Made by a program: the position numbers and the translations under genes. A stretch of DNA of 64,000 nucleotides from Klebsiella pneumoniae (GTDB lineage: Bacteria; Pseudomonadota; Gammaproteobacteria; Ga0077536): positions 49,007 to 113,006 of the forward strand of contig CAMAXW010000006.1 of the NCBI GenBank assembly GCA_945862315.1, read 5' to 3'. Below the pieces are notes generated by a model that searched no databases, was not told where the DNA came from, and saw nothing but the letters and a program-made list of their open reading frames with translations. Below, piece after piece: positions 1-9,725 of this stretch; the stretch's first letter is position 1, and each line of letters opens with the position of its first letter.

Positions 1-1422
1 GCCCAGCAGCGCTTAGCGATTGAAGAACTGCTCACGCATCAATTGACTTTGCGGCGCCTGCGCCAGCATTCGCACCGTTACTGCGCACCCAGTCTGCCGC
101 CCGATACCGCTTTACGTAGGCAGCTGCTGGCAAGCTTGGGCTTCACACTGACCGGTGCCCAGCAACGGGTGGTGCGAGAAATCGATGAAGACCTCGTGCG
201 TGACCGGCCCATGCTCCGCCTGCTGCAAGGCGATGTGGGGGCGGGCAAAACCGCCGTGGCGGCGCTGGCGGCTACCAATGCGCTGGCGGCCAATCGGCAG
301 GTGGCGCTCATGGCGCCCACCGAACTGCTGGCAGAACAGCACAATCGCACCCTAGGCCGCTGGTTTAAGGCCCTGTCGATCGAGGTGGTGCTGGTGACGG
401 GCAAGCAAACCGGCCTCGTCCGTCGCCAAGCGCGTGCGGCCTTGACCGAGCCCGGGCCGCGGCTTTTCGTGGGCACCCACGCGCTGTTTCAAGCCGACGT
501 CCACTATGCTGATCTGGGGCTGGTGATCGTGGACGAACAACATCGCTTTGGCGTGGATCAACGCTTGGCGCTGTTAGAAAAAGGCGCCCGCGAGGCCACG
601 CGCCCGCATCAACTGATCATGACGGCCACCCCGATTCCCCGCACGCTGGCCATGACCGCTTATGCCGATTTGGATATTTCCGTGCTGGACGAACTACCAC
701 CGCTGCGCCAACCGGTGCGCACCAGCGTGTTGCCGGCCACCCGCCGGGAAGACATCGTGACGCGGGTCGCGCAGTTGTGTCGGGACGGACATCAAGCCTA
801 TTGGGTGTGTCCGCTCATTGAAGAGTCCGAGCATCTAGATTCTCAAGCCGCCACCGACACCGCCGAAGCGCTGAGCGGCGCGCTCGCCCCGCTGCGCGTG
901 GGGCTGATCCATGGGCGCCTAGCAGAAAAAGAGAAGCAGGCAATCATGCTGGCCTTCGTAGCTGGTGACATCGACCTGCTCGTGGCCACCACGGTCATCG
1001 AGGTCGGTGTAGATGTCCCTAACGCCAGCCTGATGGTCATTGAAAACGCCGAGCGTCTGGGCTTGTCGCAACTGCATCAGCTGCGCGGGCGCGTAGGACG
1101 TGGGCTAGCGCGCGCCGACTGTGTGCTGCTGTATCAAGCGCCGCTGTCGGAAACCGCGCGGCATCGACTCCAAGTACTGCGCGAAACCAACGATGGTTTT
1201 GTGATTGCGGAACGCGATTTAGAACTGCGCGGTCCCGGCGAAGTCCTGGGCACCCGGCAAACAGGCCTCGCAGAATTTCGGATCGCCGATTTAAGTCGCG
1301 ACCGCGCGCTGCTGCCGCTGGTCCAACGCATGGCCGATGAGCTCTTGGCGCAGGCGCCGGCGCTGGTCGAACGTCTCATTGAACGCTGGGTGGTGGCGCG
1401 AATTGATTATGCAAAAGTCTGA
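1..1422 (+). CDS. recG: ATP-dependent DNA helicase RecG, C-terminal part
   Basis: RecG drives branch migration and regression of stalled replication forks and Holliday junctions. The reading frame is already open at base 1, so the N-terminal wedge domain lies outside the window; 473 residues are visible. They show the Walker A motif GDVGAGKT, the motif II equivalent VDEQHRFG, motif [11 protein letters not shown] and the helicase C-terminal motif QLRGRVGRG, followed by the RecG-typical segment [12 protein letters not shown]. The gene overlaps the start of ubiA by 14 bases. A TTG at 43 is an internal codon and should not be taken as the start, because the residues before it fit RecG. Confidence 0.96.
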   Translation, partial: AQQRLAIEELLTHQLTLRRLRQHSHRYCAPSLPPDTALRRQLLASLGFTLTGAQQRVVREIDEDLVRDRPMLRLLQGDVGAGKTAVAALAATNALAANRQVALMAPTELLAEQHNRTLGRWFKALSIEVVLVTGKQTGLVRRQARAALTEPGPRLFVGTHALFQADVHYADLGLVIVDEQHRFGVDQRLALLEKGAREATRPHQLIMTATPIPRTLAMTAYADLDISVLDELPPLRQPVRTSVLPATRREDIVTRVAQLCRDGHQAYWVCPLIEESEHLDSQAATDTAEALSGALAPLRVGLIHGRLAEKEKQAIMLAFVAGDIDLLVATTVIEVGVDVPNASLMVIENAERLGLSQLHQLRGRVGRGLARADCVLLYQAPLSETARHRLQVLRETNDGFVIAERDLELRGPGEVLGTRQTGLAEFRIADLSRDRALLPLVQRMADELLAQAPALVERLIERWVVARIDYAKV

Positions 1423-2287
1423 GGCAACCCGCCGTCCCGCTTGGAGCGCTTATTGGCGCCTGATGCGCTTGCATCGCCCCATTGGCATCCTGCTGCTGCT
1501 CTGGCCGGCCCTGTGGGCATTGTGGATTGCCGCAGATGGCCTGCCCAATCTGTTTGTGCTGGCGGTGTTTGTGTGCGGCACCGTGCTGATGCGTTCGGCT
1601 GGGTGCGTGATCAACGACTACGCCGATCGTCATTTCGATGGTCGGGTGCAACGCACTCGCGACCGGCCGCTCGCGACGGGGGAAATTTCGCCAGCCGCCG
1701 CGCTACGCGTGTTTGGCGTGCTATTGATCTTGGCCGGCGGGCTCGTTCTGACGCTTAACTGGCTCACGGTCGCGCTGGCGCTGGTCGCCGTGCCGCTGGC
1801 GGTTATTTATCCTTTTATGAAGCGCTATACCCATCTGCCCCAAGTGTGGTTGGGGGCCGCGTTCGCGTGGGCCGTGCCCATGGCGTTTGCCGCCCAGTGC
1901 GGCCACGTACCGCCGCTGGCGTGGCTGATGCTCGGCGCAGTCGTGCTCTGGGTGCTGGTCTACGACACCCAATATGCGATGGTCGATCGGGAAGACGACC
2001 GCAAAATCGGTATTAAATCCACGGCCATTCTGTTTGCTGACTACGATCGCCTCGCCATTGGCATACTCCAGCTACTGCTCCTAATCACCCTCATACTCAT
2101 CGGCCAACAGGCGCATTTAGGTGGCGCTTTTTGGCTCGCGCTGCTGCTGGCAACCGGCCTTGGGATTTATCAACAATGGCTGATCCGTACCCGCGATCCG
2201 GCTGCCTGCTTTAAGGCTTTCATGAATAACAACTGGCTGGGCGCCACGCTGTTCTTGGGCATTGCCGCGCACTACGCGCAGCGTTAA
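1409..2287 (+). CDS. ubiA: 4-hydroxybenzoate octaprenyltransferase
   Basis: Integral membrane prenyltransferase that attaches the polyprenyl tail to 4-hydroxybenzoate in ubiquinone synthesis. The 292-residue product matches the usual length (about 290). Both aspartate-rich motifs are present: [12 protein letters not shown] with RTRDRPL after it, and [13 protein letters not shown] in the second half. About eight or nine hydrophobic helices can be seen. I chose ATG 1409 because it gives the normal N-terminus ([20 protein letters not shown]); an upstream GTG at 1337 would add 24 residues lying inside recG. Its stop overlaps the stop of the convergent Sel1 gene. The nearby complex I operon uses the ubiquinone this pathway makes. 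Confidence 0.95.
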   Translation: MQKSEATRRPAWSAYWRLMRLHRPIGILLLLWPALWALWIAADGLPNLFVLAVFVCGTVLMRSAGCVINDYADRHFDGRVQRTRDRPLATGEISPAAALRVFGVLLILAGGLVLTLNWLTVALALVAVPLAVIYPFMKRYTHLPQVWLGAAFAWAVPMAFAAQCGHVPPLAWLMLGAVVLWVLVYDTQYAMVDREDDRKIGIKSTAILFADYDRLAIGILQLLLLITLILIGQQAHLGGAFWLALLLATGLGIYQQWLIRTRDPAACFKAFMNNNWLGATLFLGIAAHYAQR

Positions 2288-3405
2288 GGCGTGGGTGTGC
2301 TGGGCTCATCGCGGGTTAGGTTGGCACTGGGGAGGCTGCGCGCGCGGTTGAGATAACCCCGCCCGCGCGCCTGTGCCAAGGAGACTTCAGAAGCCTCCAG
2401 ACCGCGCCCCATCAGCGCCAGATTCACCGTCCCCAGCGGATGGCCCAAACGCTCGCCGGCGTAAGTTCGCGCATACGCATCGATCGAATCTCGCGCCACC
2501 CCGCCGCCGCCGGTGGCGTAGAGATAGCCCAAGTTGATCTGGGCGTCGGCGCTGCCATTATTAGCTGCCAGCTTGTACCAAACGACTGCGCTAGCCGGAT
2601 TGCGCGGCCAGCCCTCACCAAAATCAAACAACATACCCAGCGACAACTGCGCAGGCACAAAGCCCGCCGACGCCGCTTTCTCATAGAGCTGGGCGGCGCG
2701 CGCCAAATCCCGTGGTTGACCTTGGCCCAATCGCACTAAGCGCGCGAGATTGTAAGTCGCCTGCACCTGACCCTGCTGAGAGGCTGGCACGTACCAGTTC
2801 ACCGCCGCAGCGTAAGAGCGGTCGGTGCCCTGCCCGGTCTCGGCTAACAGGCCCATGCCAAACATGGCATTGAGATGCCCACGCGCCGCGGCGCGCTGCA
2901 TCCAGCGGTAACTCAGAGTTTGATCACGCGGCACCGCACCGCCTCGCAGATACATTAAGGCAAGGCGATATTGGGCCTCCACATCGCCGCCTTCCGCAAA
3001 TTGAATGATCCGCGCCACCGCATCAGAGTTGCCTTGGGCCGCGGCCTGTTCAAACCAGCGGCGCGCGCGCGCATCGTTGCGCGGGACGCCACGTCCGGTG
3101 AGGTGCATCACACCCAAATTATACTGAGCCTTGGCGTAGCCCTGATTGGCACTTTTTTCATACCAACCCGCCGCCGTCACATCGTTTTGGGGCACTCCAT
3201 CGCCGTTGTCGTAGAGCAAGCCCAAGGCAAACTGGGCTGGGGCCTCGCCCGCTTGCGCCAGGCGTTGAAACACTTGGCGGGCGGCGGCATAGTCTTGGGC
3301 TCGATAGGCCGCAACACCACTCGCAAAGTCATCCGCGCGCGCGACCGTGAGGCCGGCTGTCAGCAACAGCAGCCCCGCTATCCGCCATAGATAAAACTTC
3401 GTCAT
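2284..3405 (-). CDS. Secreted Sel1-repeat (TPR-like) protein
   Basis: A 373-residue protein made almost entirely of about seven Sel1-like repeats (consensus A-x2-Q-x2-LG-x2-Y-x2-G-x-GVP-R-x2-A-x3-W-x2-x-AA-x2-G), for example the unit beginning [20 protein letters not shown]. The first 25 residues ([21 protein letters not shown]) look like a cleavable signal peptide, so it probably acts in the periplasm. Sel1 repeats form alpha-solenoids that bind other proteins. No enzymatic domain is seen and the partner is unknown. It converges on ubiA with stop codons overlapping by four bases, and is divergent from the CBS gene with 81 bases between. Confidence 0.85.
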   Translation of the reverse strand: MTKFYLWRIAGLLLLTAGLTVARADDFASGVAAYRAQDYAAARQVFQRLAQAGEAPAQFALGLLYDNGDGVPQNDVTAAGWYEKSANQGYAKAQYNLGVMHLTGRGVPRNDARARRWFEQAAAQGNSDAVARIIQFAEGGDVEAQYRLALMYLRGGAVPRDQTLSYRWMQRAAARGHLNAMFGMGLLAETGQGTDRSYAAAVNWYVPASQQGQVQATYNLARLVRLGQGQPRDLARAAQLYEKAASAGFVPAQLSLGMLFDFGEGWPRNPASAVVWYKLAANNGSADAQINLGYLYATGGGGVARDSIDAYARTYAGERLGHPLGTVNLALMGRGLEASEVSLAQARGRGYLNRARSLPSANLTRDEPSTPTP

Positions 3406-3486
3406 GGTGGGGTTAGCGGCGGTCTGCTCAATAATTGCACCCGCCCGCCGCTAGGGCTTTACCGAAATCATTGCTGGAGCGCTTGG

Positions 3487-3897
3487 ATGCATGACCTAGT
3501 CAGCGATTGGATGACCCCTAACGTGATTTCCGTCTCCGCCAGCACCAGCCTCGAAGAGGCGGCCAACCTGATGCGAACGCGCAACATCCGCCGCCTAGCG
3601 GTGATTGATGCCGAGATCCTCGTGGGCATTCTGAGCCTCGGCGACGTACGCGCCGCCATGGCCACCGCCTCCGCCGATACGGCAGAATTCAACCACACCC
3701 CGCGCGTCGGGGCGATCATGACCCCCGACCCCATCACGATTCCGCTCACCGCCTCGGTTGCCCTCGCGGCCCAAACGATGTTGCAACTCAAAGTGAGCGG
3801 ACTGCCGGTGGTGGACATGGACGGCCGGCTTTGTGGGCTGCTGTCGGAATCAGATTTGTTTCGATACATCGTTGAAATCAGCAAAACCACGACCTGA
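3487..3897 (+). CDS. CBS-domain pair protein
   Basis: A 136-residue stand-alone protein of two CBS domains, roughly residues 8-60 (VSDWMTPNVISVSASTSLEE, then RRLAVIDAEILVGILSLGDV) and 76-130 (IMTPDPITIPLTASVALAAQ, then GLPVVDMDGRLCGLLSESDL). Such Bateman modules bind adenine nucleotides and report energy state. No catalytic domain is attached, so it probably regulates a partner protein that cannot be named from the sequence. It starts at ATG 3487, and its 3' end overlaps the VanZ-like gene, which suggests co-transcription. Confidence 0.85.
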   Translation: MHDLVSDWMTPNVISVSASTSLEEAANLMRTRNIRRLAVIDAEILVGILSLGDVRAAMATASADTAEFNHTPRVGAIMTPDPITIPLTASVALAAQTMLQLKVSGLPVVDMDGRLCGLLSESDLFRYIVEISKTTT

Positions 3898-4273
3898 ACA
3901 ACGCTCGGCTGCACGCCTCAAACTGTGGCTGGCCTTAGGCTGGTTGCAGACGCTGGGTGTGACTATTTTGAGCCTCCTGCCCCTGCGCGAGCTGCCGGGG
4001 CCAGCGTTTTCACACCTCGACAAGCTCTACCATGTCACCGCCTACGGCGTGCTGATGGCTTGGTTTGCGTGGGGCACCCCCGTGGCGCGACGCAAGCAGT
4101 TGGCCGGTTGGCTGCTGGTGCTCGGCATTGCCATTGAACTTGCGCAAGGCTACGTGCCCTATCGTGCAAGCTCCGTAGCCGATGCGTTAGCCGATGCGCT
4201 GGGAATCGCCCTCGGTGCTTGGCTGGTGCGTCGCCCTTACGCTGGCTTCGCAGCGGTGGCCGGCTCAAAATAG
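3872..4273 (+). CDS. VanZ-like small membrane protein
   Basis: A small integral membrane protein of about 133 residues with roughly four hydrophobic segments. The VanZ-family signatures are present: HLDKLYHVTAYGVLMAW near the middle and ELAQGYVPYRASSVADALAD towards the end, where a conserved Q/R/D pattern precedes the last helix. The family is named after a teicoplanin-resistance gene, but in proteobacteria the function is unknown and resistance should not be inferred. The start is uncertain: TTG 3872 and GTG 3833 are both in frame and neither has a clear ribosome binding site. Either way the gene overlaps the CBS gene end. Confidence 0.7.
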   Translation: MKSAKPRPEQRSAARLKLWLALGWLQTLGVTILSLLPLRELPGPAFSHLDKLYHVTAYGVLMAWFAWGTPVARRKQLAGWLLVLGIAIELAQGYVPYRASSVADALADALGIALGAWLVRRPYAGFAAVAGSK

Positions 4274-4354
4274 ACACCCTGCAACGCGCAGCGTTGCCTA
4301 TCCACCGCAAAACTAGTTCGGGCCATCCACCAGGCCACGAGGAGCCTATCGCGC

Positions 4355-5566
4355 ATGTCATTGTCGTCCACCACCCGCCGCCCCTTAGATGGCCTGCGAG
4401 TTATTGAGGTAGGTCAGTTACTGGCTGGCCCCTTCGCTGCCACAATTCTCGGCTATTTTGGCGCTGAGATTATCAAGGTAGAACCCCCTGAAGGGGGCGA
4501 TCCCATCCGCCGCTGGCGGGCGCTCAAAAACGGCAAGGCGCTGTGGTGGGCGAGCCTCGCCCGCAATAAAAAATGCGTGACCCTAGACCTGCGCAAAGCG
4601 GAAGGCCGCGAGCTGCTGCATCGTCTGCTCGACAAATCCGACATTCTGGTCGAAAACTTTCGCCCCGGGACGATGGAAAAATGGGGCTTGGGTCCCGCAG
4701 ATATCAAAAAGAGCAACCCGGCGCTCATCTACGCGCGGATTTCCGGCTATGGCCAGACCGGCCCCTACGCGCCGCGCCCGGGTTTTGCCTCGGTGTGCGA
4801 AGGTTTCGGCGGCTTTCGTTACCTCAACGGCTTCCCCGGCGAACCCTCGGTGCGACCCAATCTCTCTATCGGTGACTCGCTGGCCGGCATCCATGCGGCG
4901 CTGGGTATCCTGCTGGCCTATATCGGACGGCTGCGCGATGGGACCGGCGAGGGTCAGGTGGTGGATGTGGCTATTTTTGAGGCCATCTACAACCTGATGG
5001 AATCCGTGGTGCCCGAATACGATGGTCTAGGGCTGGTTCGCGAAGCCTCAGGCTCCACGCTGACCGGCATCGTACCGTCGAATATCTACCCCACGATGGA
5101 GGGTAAAACCATCATCATCGGGGCTAACACCAACCCGATGTTCACCCGGCTCTGCGAACTCATGGGCCGGCCCGACATGGCGCAAGACCCGCGCTACCGC
5201 GACAACATCAATCGAGTGGAACATCAAACCCATATCGACGGCGTGATTGGCGCGTGGACGGGTTCCATGCCGCAAGCCGAGGTCTTAGCCAAACTAGAAA
5301 CCGCTGGGGTTGCGGCCGGTCCCATCTATAGCGTTGCCGACATGTTTAATGATCCCCAGTACCACGCCCGTGGTCTTTTCGAGACCGTCACCATCGACGG
5401 TGAACCGTTGAAAATCCCCGCCATCATTCCTCAGTTGGGGACCACCCCTGGGCGCACCGACTGGCCGGGCGCGGATCTCGGCGAGCACAACGCGCAGGTG
5501 CTCGGAGAACTGCTAGGGCTATCCAGCAGCGAACTCGCCGGTATGAAAACCCGCGGCGTGGTGTGA
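4355..5566 (+). CDS. CaiB/BaiF family (class III) CoA-transferase
   Basis: A class III CoA-transferase that moves CoA between carboxylic acids through an aspartyl-CoA thioester. The length of 403 residues is normal. The N-terminal fold signature LRVIEVGQLLAGPFAATILG is clear, as are KVEPPEGGDP and ENFRPGTMEKWG. The predicted catalytic aspartate is D174 in NLSIGDSLAGIH. The substrate cannot be read from the sequence. It stands alone, 198 bases before an amidohydrolase on the same strand, and there is no acyl-CoA dehydrogenase or hydratase next to it. It may feed the same carboxylic-acid catabolism as the acyl-CoA ligases at 51.6 and 54.4 kb. Confidence 0.9.
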   Translation: MSLSSTTRRPLDGLRVIEVGQLLAGPFAATILGYFGAEIIKVEPPEGGDPIRRWRALKNGKALWWASLARNKKCVTLDLRKAEGRELLHRLLDKSDILVENFRPGTMEKWGLGPADIKKSNPALIYARISGYGQTGPYAPRPGFASVCEGFGGFRYLNGFPGEPSVRPNLSIGDSLAGIHAALGILLAYIGRLRDGTGEGQVVDVAIFEAIYNLMESVVPEYDGLGLVREASGSTLTGIVPSNIYPTMEGKTIIIGANTNPMFTRLCELMGRPDMAQDPRYRDNINRVEHQTHIDGVIGAWTGSMPQAEVLAKLETAGVAAGPIYSVADMFNDPQYHARGLFETVTIDGEPLKIPAIIPQLGTTPGRTDWPGADLGEHNAQVLGELLGLSSSELAGMKTRGVV

Positions 5567-5764
5567 TGCCCGGCGCGGATGGCGCGTCCCGCCGCATATC
5601 GGCGTGGGCGCGTCCGCCTCGAAGACCTATGATGAGCGCTCGTCGCGCGCGGCTTTAAGCCTAGCCCTCGGGGGGCTACGTGTAGCGCTGAGCCGTGATA
5701 CGCCAAGGCTGGCGCATCTATCCGTGTCTCTCGTGTGGTAGGGCTCACTTATAGGAGGTGCTTA

Positions 5765-6943
5765 ATGCTTCAGGTCGATGTCGATAATGTGTGGCGGCAA
5801 CAGACCCCAGGCGACGCCGCGTGGCCACGCACACCGCGGCCAGGTGCGCCCAACAAGTTTTTCATGGTGTCCGCTGATTGCCATGTGCAAGAACCCAACG
5901 ATTTTCTAAGCGCGCGCATGGCGGCGAAATACCAAGCGCGCCTGCCGGGTATCGTGCTGGGAGGTGACGGCGCGCAACTGCAGAAAAGCGAAGGCTTCCG
6001 TCCTATCCGGATCGGCAGCTTCACGTTGGCCGGTGAAGACCTCGAGCGCAGCGTGTCCGGCAAAACCCCTGATGAGCGTCTGGCCGCGCTGGCGCGCGAT
6101 GGGGTGGACTGCGAAGTGTTGTTCCCCAACAAGGGTCTCACTATCTGGGCCACTCCCGATGTGGAATTCAGTCAGGCCATGTGTCGTGCCTATAACGACT
6201 GGGCGTGGGAGACTTTTGCCGACTACAACGCACGTCTGGCACCCATGGCTTGCGTGGCGAGTGCCGATATCCCCGGCGCCATCGCCGAAATCAAACGCGC
6301 CGCCCACCGCGGTTTCAAGGGCTTGTGCCTACCGTGCAAGCCGATATGGGGGCCGCCCGATCACGAGCACGTGAATTACAACCTGCCGCTGTTTGACCCA
6401 CTTTGGGCGGCGATTGTGGATTGTGATCTACCGATCACCTTTCATGTTTCCACCGGGCGCGACCCGCGAACCGCGCGTGGCAACGGCGGGGCGGTGATCA
6501 ACTATGCCGTGCACTCCTTGGCACCCACCATGGAGCCGCTCATTAATTTGTGCGCGTCAGGCGTGATCGAGCGTTTTCCCACCCTGCGTTTTGGCAGCAT
6601 CGAGGCGGGCATCGGCTGGGTGCCGTGGATGCTCACAGCGATGGACGAGGCCTATCACAAGCACCATATGTGGGTGCGGCCCAAACTCAAGCAACTGCCG
6701 AGCGATTATTTTCGCAGCAATGGCTTTGCGAGCTTCGGCGAAGACCCACCAGGCCTCGATTTAATGCGGGAGTATGGGCTGACGGACAATTTTTTATGGG
6801 CCAACGACTTCCCCCACCACGAAGGCAGTTGGCCACATTCGGCCGCGGCCATCGAACGTAGCATGGGTAAACTCAACGACCAAGAACGCGCCCAAGTGCT
6901 CGGCCTGAATGCCGCGCGTATTTTTAAATTCCAACGCCCGTAG
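5765..6943 (+). CDS. Amidohydrolase family 2 metal-dependent hydrolase or decarboxylase
   Basis: A TIM-barrel amidohydrolase of the PF04909 group, 392 residues. The entry motif is SADCHVQEPNDF, with the family's short metal-binding signature at the first strand; later metal or active-site positions are suggested by ITFHVSTGRD and NDFPHHEGSW. Relatives include ACMSD-type decarboxylases and resorcylate-type decarboxylases, but also hydrolases of unknown substrate, so no reaction is assigned. The start at ATG 5765 is supported by a strong ribosome binding site (AGGAGGT eight bases upstream), preferred over an in-frame GTG at 5735. It may share a pathway with the upstream CoA-transferase, which is inference from position only. 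Confidence 0.85.
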   Translation: MLQVDVDNVWRQQTPGDAAWPRTPRPGAPNKFFMVSADCHVQEPNDFLSARMAAKYQARLPGIVLGGDGAQLQKSEGFRPIRIGSFTLAGEDLERSVSGKTPDERLAALARDGVDCEVLFPNKGLTIWATPDVEFSQAMCRAYNDWAWETFADYNARLAPMACVASADIPGAIAEIKRAAHRGFKGLCLPCKPIWGPPDHEHVNYNLPLFDPLWAAIVDCDLPITFHVSTGRDPRTARGNGGAVINYAVHSLAPTMEPLINLCASGVIERFPTLRFGSIEAGIGWVPWMLTAMDEAYHKHHMWVRPKLKQLPSDYFRSNGFASFGEDPPGLDLMREYGLTDNFLWANDFPHHEGSWPHSAAAIERSMGKLNDQERAQVLGLNAARIFKFQRP

Positions 6944-7089
6944 CGGGCTAATGCTAGGCTTCGCGCCAGCCCGCTGAACTCATGCTCGGCAACAGTGTCA
7001 CAACCCGCAGTGTCACTAAATCGGCGCTAAACGATGAAGGTGCAGCCCCGAGCTGCCTTTGAAACTTTCAACAAGAGTCTGAAATCCTA

Positions 7090-8001
7090 ATGAAGTCATT
7101 CGCAAAATTATTTGCAGCCGTCCTTGCAGTAGCGCTCGTGGTGGCGGCACCCGACGCCTCGGCACGCCGCTTTGCCAGCAGTAAATCGTTCGGCAAGTCC
7201 TATCAAACCTCACCTTATAGTGCGAATAAAGCCACCCCGGCACCCGCCTCCCCCCAAGCAGTGGGCGCATCGGGCATGAGCCCAGGCACTAAAGGTATGC
7301 TCGGTGGACTGGCGGGCGGCCTGTTGGCGGGCAGCCTTTTAGGCGGATTAATGGGTGGTGGCGGCATGGGGGGCGGCGGTCTCCAGTTGATGGATATTCT
7401 GCTTTTTGGCGGTTTGGCCTTTCTGCTCTATAAATTTCTGCGTGCACGCACCCCAGCGACCAACCGGGGTTCCGCAGCCTACGGCGGAGCCGGGCCAGCT
7501 GCGCCGGCGGCGCGCCAAGTTTTCGATTTCGAACACATCGGCAACCCCAACGCACGCCCGGCACTGGGCGGGAATTCGTTAACCAAACCAGACTCGGCGG
7601 GGTTTTCGACGACGACCGTGCCCTTTAATTTCCCGCCGGACTTTCAGATGAACAGCTTTCTGTCCGGTGCACGCGATCACTATCGCACGCTACAAGAGGC
7701 GTGGAACAGCAACGATCTGGATAAAATCCGCGAGTACGTGGCGCCGGAAATCTATGCTGAGTTAGCCGCTGAACGCGCAACGCTAGAAACCGTACAGCAC
7801 ACCGAGGTGATGTTTGTAGATGCGGAGATTGTGCGCGCGGAACTGCAGGACGACACGGCAGAACTCAGCGTGCAATTTACCGGTGTGTACCGTGACAAGC
7901 ACGAAAACGTTGAGGAGAAATTCACCGATGTCTGGCACTTGGCCCGCGCAACGGACAACCCAGGAGCACCGTGGTACATCGTCGGCATCCAGTCCCACTA
8001 A
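7090..8001 (+). CDS. Tim44-like domain protein, exported or membrane-anchored
   Basis: A 303-residue protein with three regions. Residues 1-26 form a signal peptide ending near the run DASARRFA. A glycine- and methionine-rich stretch follows (for example GGLMGGGGMGGGGLQLMD), leading into a hydrophobic segment ILLFGGLAFLLYKFLRAR that would span the membrane. The C-terminal half (about 175-303, from PPDFQMNSFLSGARDHYRTL) is a Tim44/MBA1-type fold. In mitochondria this fold belongs to the import motor; in bacteria its role is unknown. It lies alone between the amidohydrolase and the convergent kinase gene. Confidence 0.82.
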   Translation: MKSFAKLFAAVLAVALVVAAPDASARRFASSKSFGKSYQTSPYSANKATPAPASPQAVGASGMSPGTKGMLGGLAGGLLAGSLLGGLMGGGGMGGGGLQLMDILLFGGLAFLLYKFLRARTPATNRGSAAYGGAGPAAPAARQVFDFEHIGNPNARPALGGNSLTKPDSAGFSTTTVPFNFPPDFQMNSFLSGARDHYRTLQEAWNSNDLDKIREYVAPEIYAELAAERATLETVQHTEVMFVDAEIVRAELQDDTAELSVQFTGVYRDKHENVEEKFTDVWHLARATDNPGAPWYIVGIQSH

Positions 8002-8061
8002 AAAAACCGTGTCAGCAGCGCACCCCTAGCCTAAGCCGCGGGGGCGTGCCACCCATCGCCG

Positions 8062-9357
8062 CTAGGGGGCGTGCATCATTTTCTCGGTGGTAACCGACAG
8101 ACGATGAATCAGCGTGCGCAAAAATACTTTGAGGAAGCGCACCTGGCAGTTCAACGAGGCTTGCGAAATAACGCTGGCGTTGAGTTTGAGCAGAGACGTG
8201 GGTCCGTTGGCAAAAATTGAAGCCGTGCGCCGGGTTTTGGTGAGATAACCCATTTCACCGAAACAGTCGCCGGCGAACAGCGAACGCAGATCGCGATGGT
8301 TCTTCCGGACTTTCACCTCGCCGTGCACGATGATGTAGAAAGAATCATCAATGTCGCCCTCCACGATAACCTCCGCGTCGGCTGCATAGTCTTGCCAGCG
8401 ACCCGCGCGCACGATTTCCCAGATTTCAGCATCGGGAAAGCCTTGGAAAAAATCGAGCTGTTTCACCGCCCCAAATTTTTCCTGCTCAGAAATGTTCTCG
8501 CGCGGAACCTCCAACAGATTATCGAACGCGTGGGCTAAATCGGCCGCGAGTTCAGCCCCCATCTGATAGCGCACGGCGCAATCCTTGGCCAACGCGCGCA
8601 TGACAATACGCGCCAACTCTGGCGGCACATCGGCCCGGAAATCAGTCAGCGGCGGTGCCGGATCGTGCAGAATTTTCTGCAACAAACGCGAAAAATTATC
8701 CGTCGCAAAGGGGTGCCGACCCGTCAACAACTCATACATGACAATTCCCAGAGAAAACAAATCGGTTTGTCCCGTGATGTACTCCTCACACACTTGTTCC
8801 GGGGACATATAACGCGGCGAACCCACCAGCCCGATGGGCATCGTGCCGGTGGTATCCATTTTGGTCAGCTGGGCAATGCCAAAATCGCCGATTTTGATAT
8901 CGAGAGTCTCGGTCACCAAAATATTGGTGGGCTTAATGTCGCGATGAATAACGCCCTGCTTGTGGGCATAATCCAGCCCGCGGGCGCACTTAAACACCAT
9001 CTCCACTACCCGCTCGATGGGCAAAAGGTTATCCGGCCGGCAATACGGCTTGAGCGTCTGGCCACCTTCTATGTACTCCATCACGATGTAGCAAATGTCA
9101 CCTTCCACGCCGGCGTCGTAGATGCTGATGATATTCGGATGGGTGAGGCGACCGGCGGTGTGCGCCTCGTTAAAAAACATTTTTCGATAACGCTCGCCGG
9201 ACTCCTCGTCGTTGAGTTGCTCCGAATGCGCCACTTTGAGTGCAACGGGACGATCGATATACAAATCGTGTCCCAGATAAACGGTGCCCATACTGCCCCG
9301 ATTAATCTCGCGCAAGACCTCATATTTGCCGAGCCGGCGGCCCTCAAAGCTACTCAC
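8062..9357 (-). CDS. Ser/Thr protein kinase with C-terminal cyclic-nucleotide-binding domain
   Basis: A 431-residue soluble protein. Residues 12-270 are a complete Hanks-type kinase: glycine loop EINRGSMGTVY, K41 in VALKVA, E64 in the C-helix, HRD with D140 and N145 in VIHRDIKPTN, DFG at 158-160, and APE-like SPE in SPRYMSPEQV. Residues about 300-415 form a cNMP-binding fold whose phosphate cassette GDCFGEMGYL-x4-RRTAS keeps the glutamate (E368) and arginine (R377) that hold cyclic nucleotides. I see no transmembrane helix. The likely job is phosphorylation of unknown targets under control of cAMP, cGMP or another ligand. The start is GTG 9357, with only a weak ribosome binding site. It is a paralogue of the gene at 9726-11030. 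Confidence 0.93.
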   Translation of the reverse strand: MSSFEGRRLGKYEVLREINRGSMGTVYLGHDLYIDRPVALKVAHSEQLNDEESGERYRKMFFNEAHTAGRLTHPNIISIYDAGVEGDICYIVMEYIEGGQTLKPYCRPDNLLPIERVVEMVFKCARGLDYAHKQGVIHRDIKPTNILVTETLDIKIGDFGIAQLTKMDTTGTMPIGLVGSPRYMSPEQVCEEYITGQTDLFSLGIVMYELLTGRHPFATDNFSRLLQKILHDPAPPLTDFRADVPPELARIVMRALAKDCAVRYQMGAELAADLAHAFDNLLEVPRENISEQEKFGAVKQLDFFQGFPDAEIWEIVRAGRWQDYAADAEVIVEGDIDDSFYIIVHGEVKVRKNHRDLRSLFAGDCFGEMGYLTKTRRTASIFANGPTSLLKLNASVISQASLNCQVRFLKVFLRTLIHRLSVTTEKMMHAP

Positions 9358-9725
9358 GAGGCGGTTCCGGAGGGGTCAGAAGTGTCTTTCATCGGCGTTT
9401 TAATCCAAAACAATCAAAGTAATTGAGTGCCTCCGCAACAGCTGCTGAGCTCGGTTCACGGCCGGTGGTCATGGCCTACGCTGGGTCTGTCGCTGTGCTT
9501 GCCGAGGCCGGGGCTACGGCACTCGTGGCCCGAGTGGTCGGCGCGGTGACACCCAAACCCAGCTTCGGCAAGGGTGTTAGCGGCCGCTCGCCGCGCCAAC
9601 CGTAGGGCGTTTGGGTGTGGTGCCGTCAAGCCCACCGCGCTCCGATTTTGGCCCCTACGACCGGTGCGCGCGTCTACCCCACCCGCTAAGCCCACCCTGA
9701 GGGATGTCCCGCAGCGCCGCCGCTC
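9358..9725. other. Intergenic region between the two kinase genes, no gene seen
   Basis: This 368-base gap separates the start of one kinase gene from the stop of the other. The part next to the downstream kinase start (about 9395-9425) is AT-rich compared with its surroundings and is a plausible promoter area for that gene, but I cannot find a convincing -35/-10 pair. A 60-codon open frame at 9423-9605 has no ribosome binding site and an amino-acid composition typical of chance reading in GC-rich DNA. I see no hairpin with a T-tract. Confidence 0.5.

Noticed and set aside
3833..4273. VanZ-like gene as a glycopeptide-resistance determinant
   Set aside because: VanZ-type domains are common in proteobacteria without any link to resistance, and no vanHAX genes are present.
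8023..8068. Terminator between the Tim44-like gene and the first kinase
   Set aside because: An eight-base inverted repeat exists but with a loop of about 30 bases and it includes the kinase stop codon; a T-rich run near 8000-8006 on the minus strand is too far from the stem to call.
9423..9605. A 60-codon plus-strand frame between the kinases
   Set aside because: Alanine- and valine-rich composition typical of chance reading in GC-rich DNA, no ribosome binding site and no domain; treated as intergenic.
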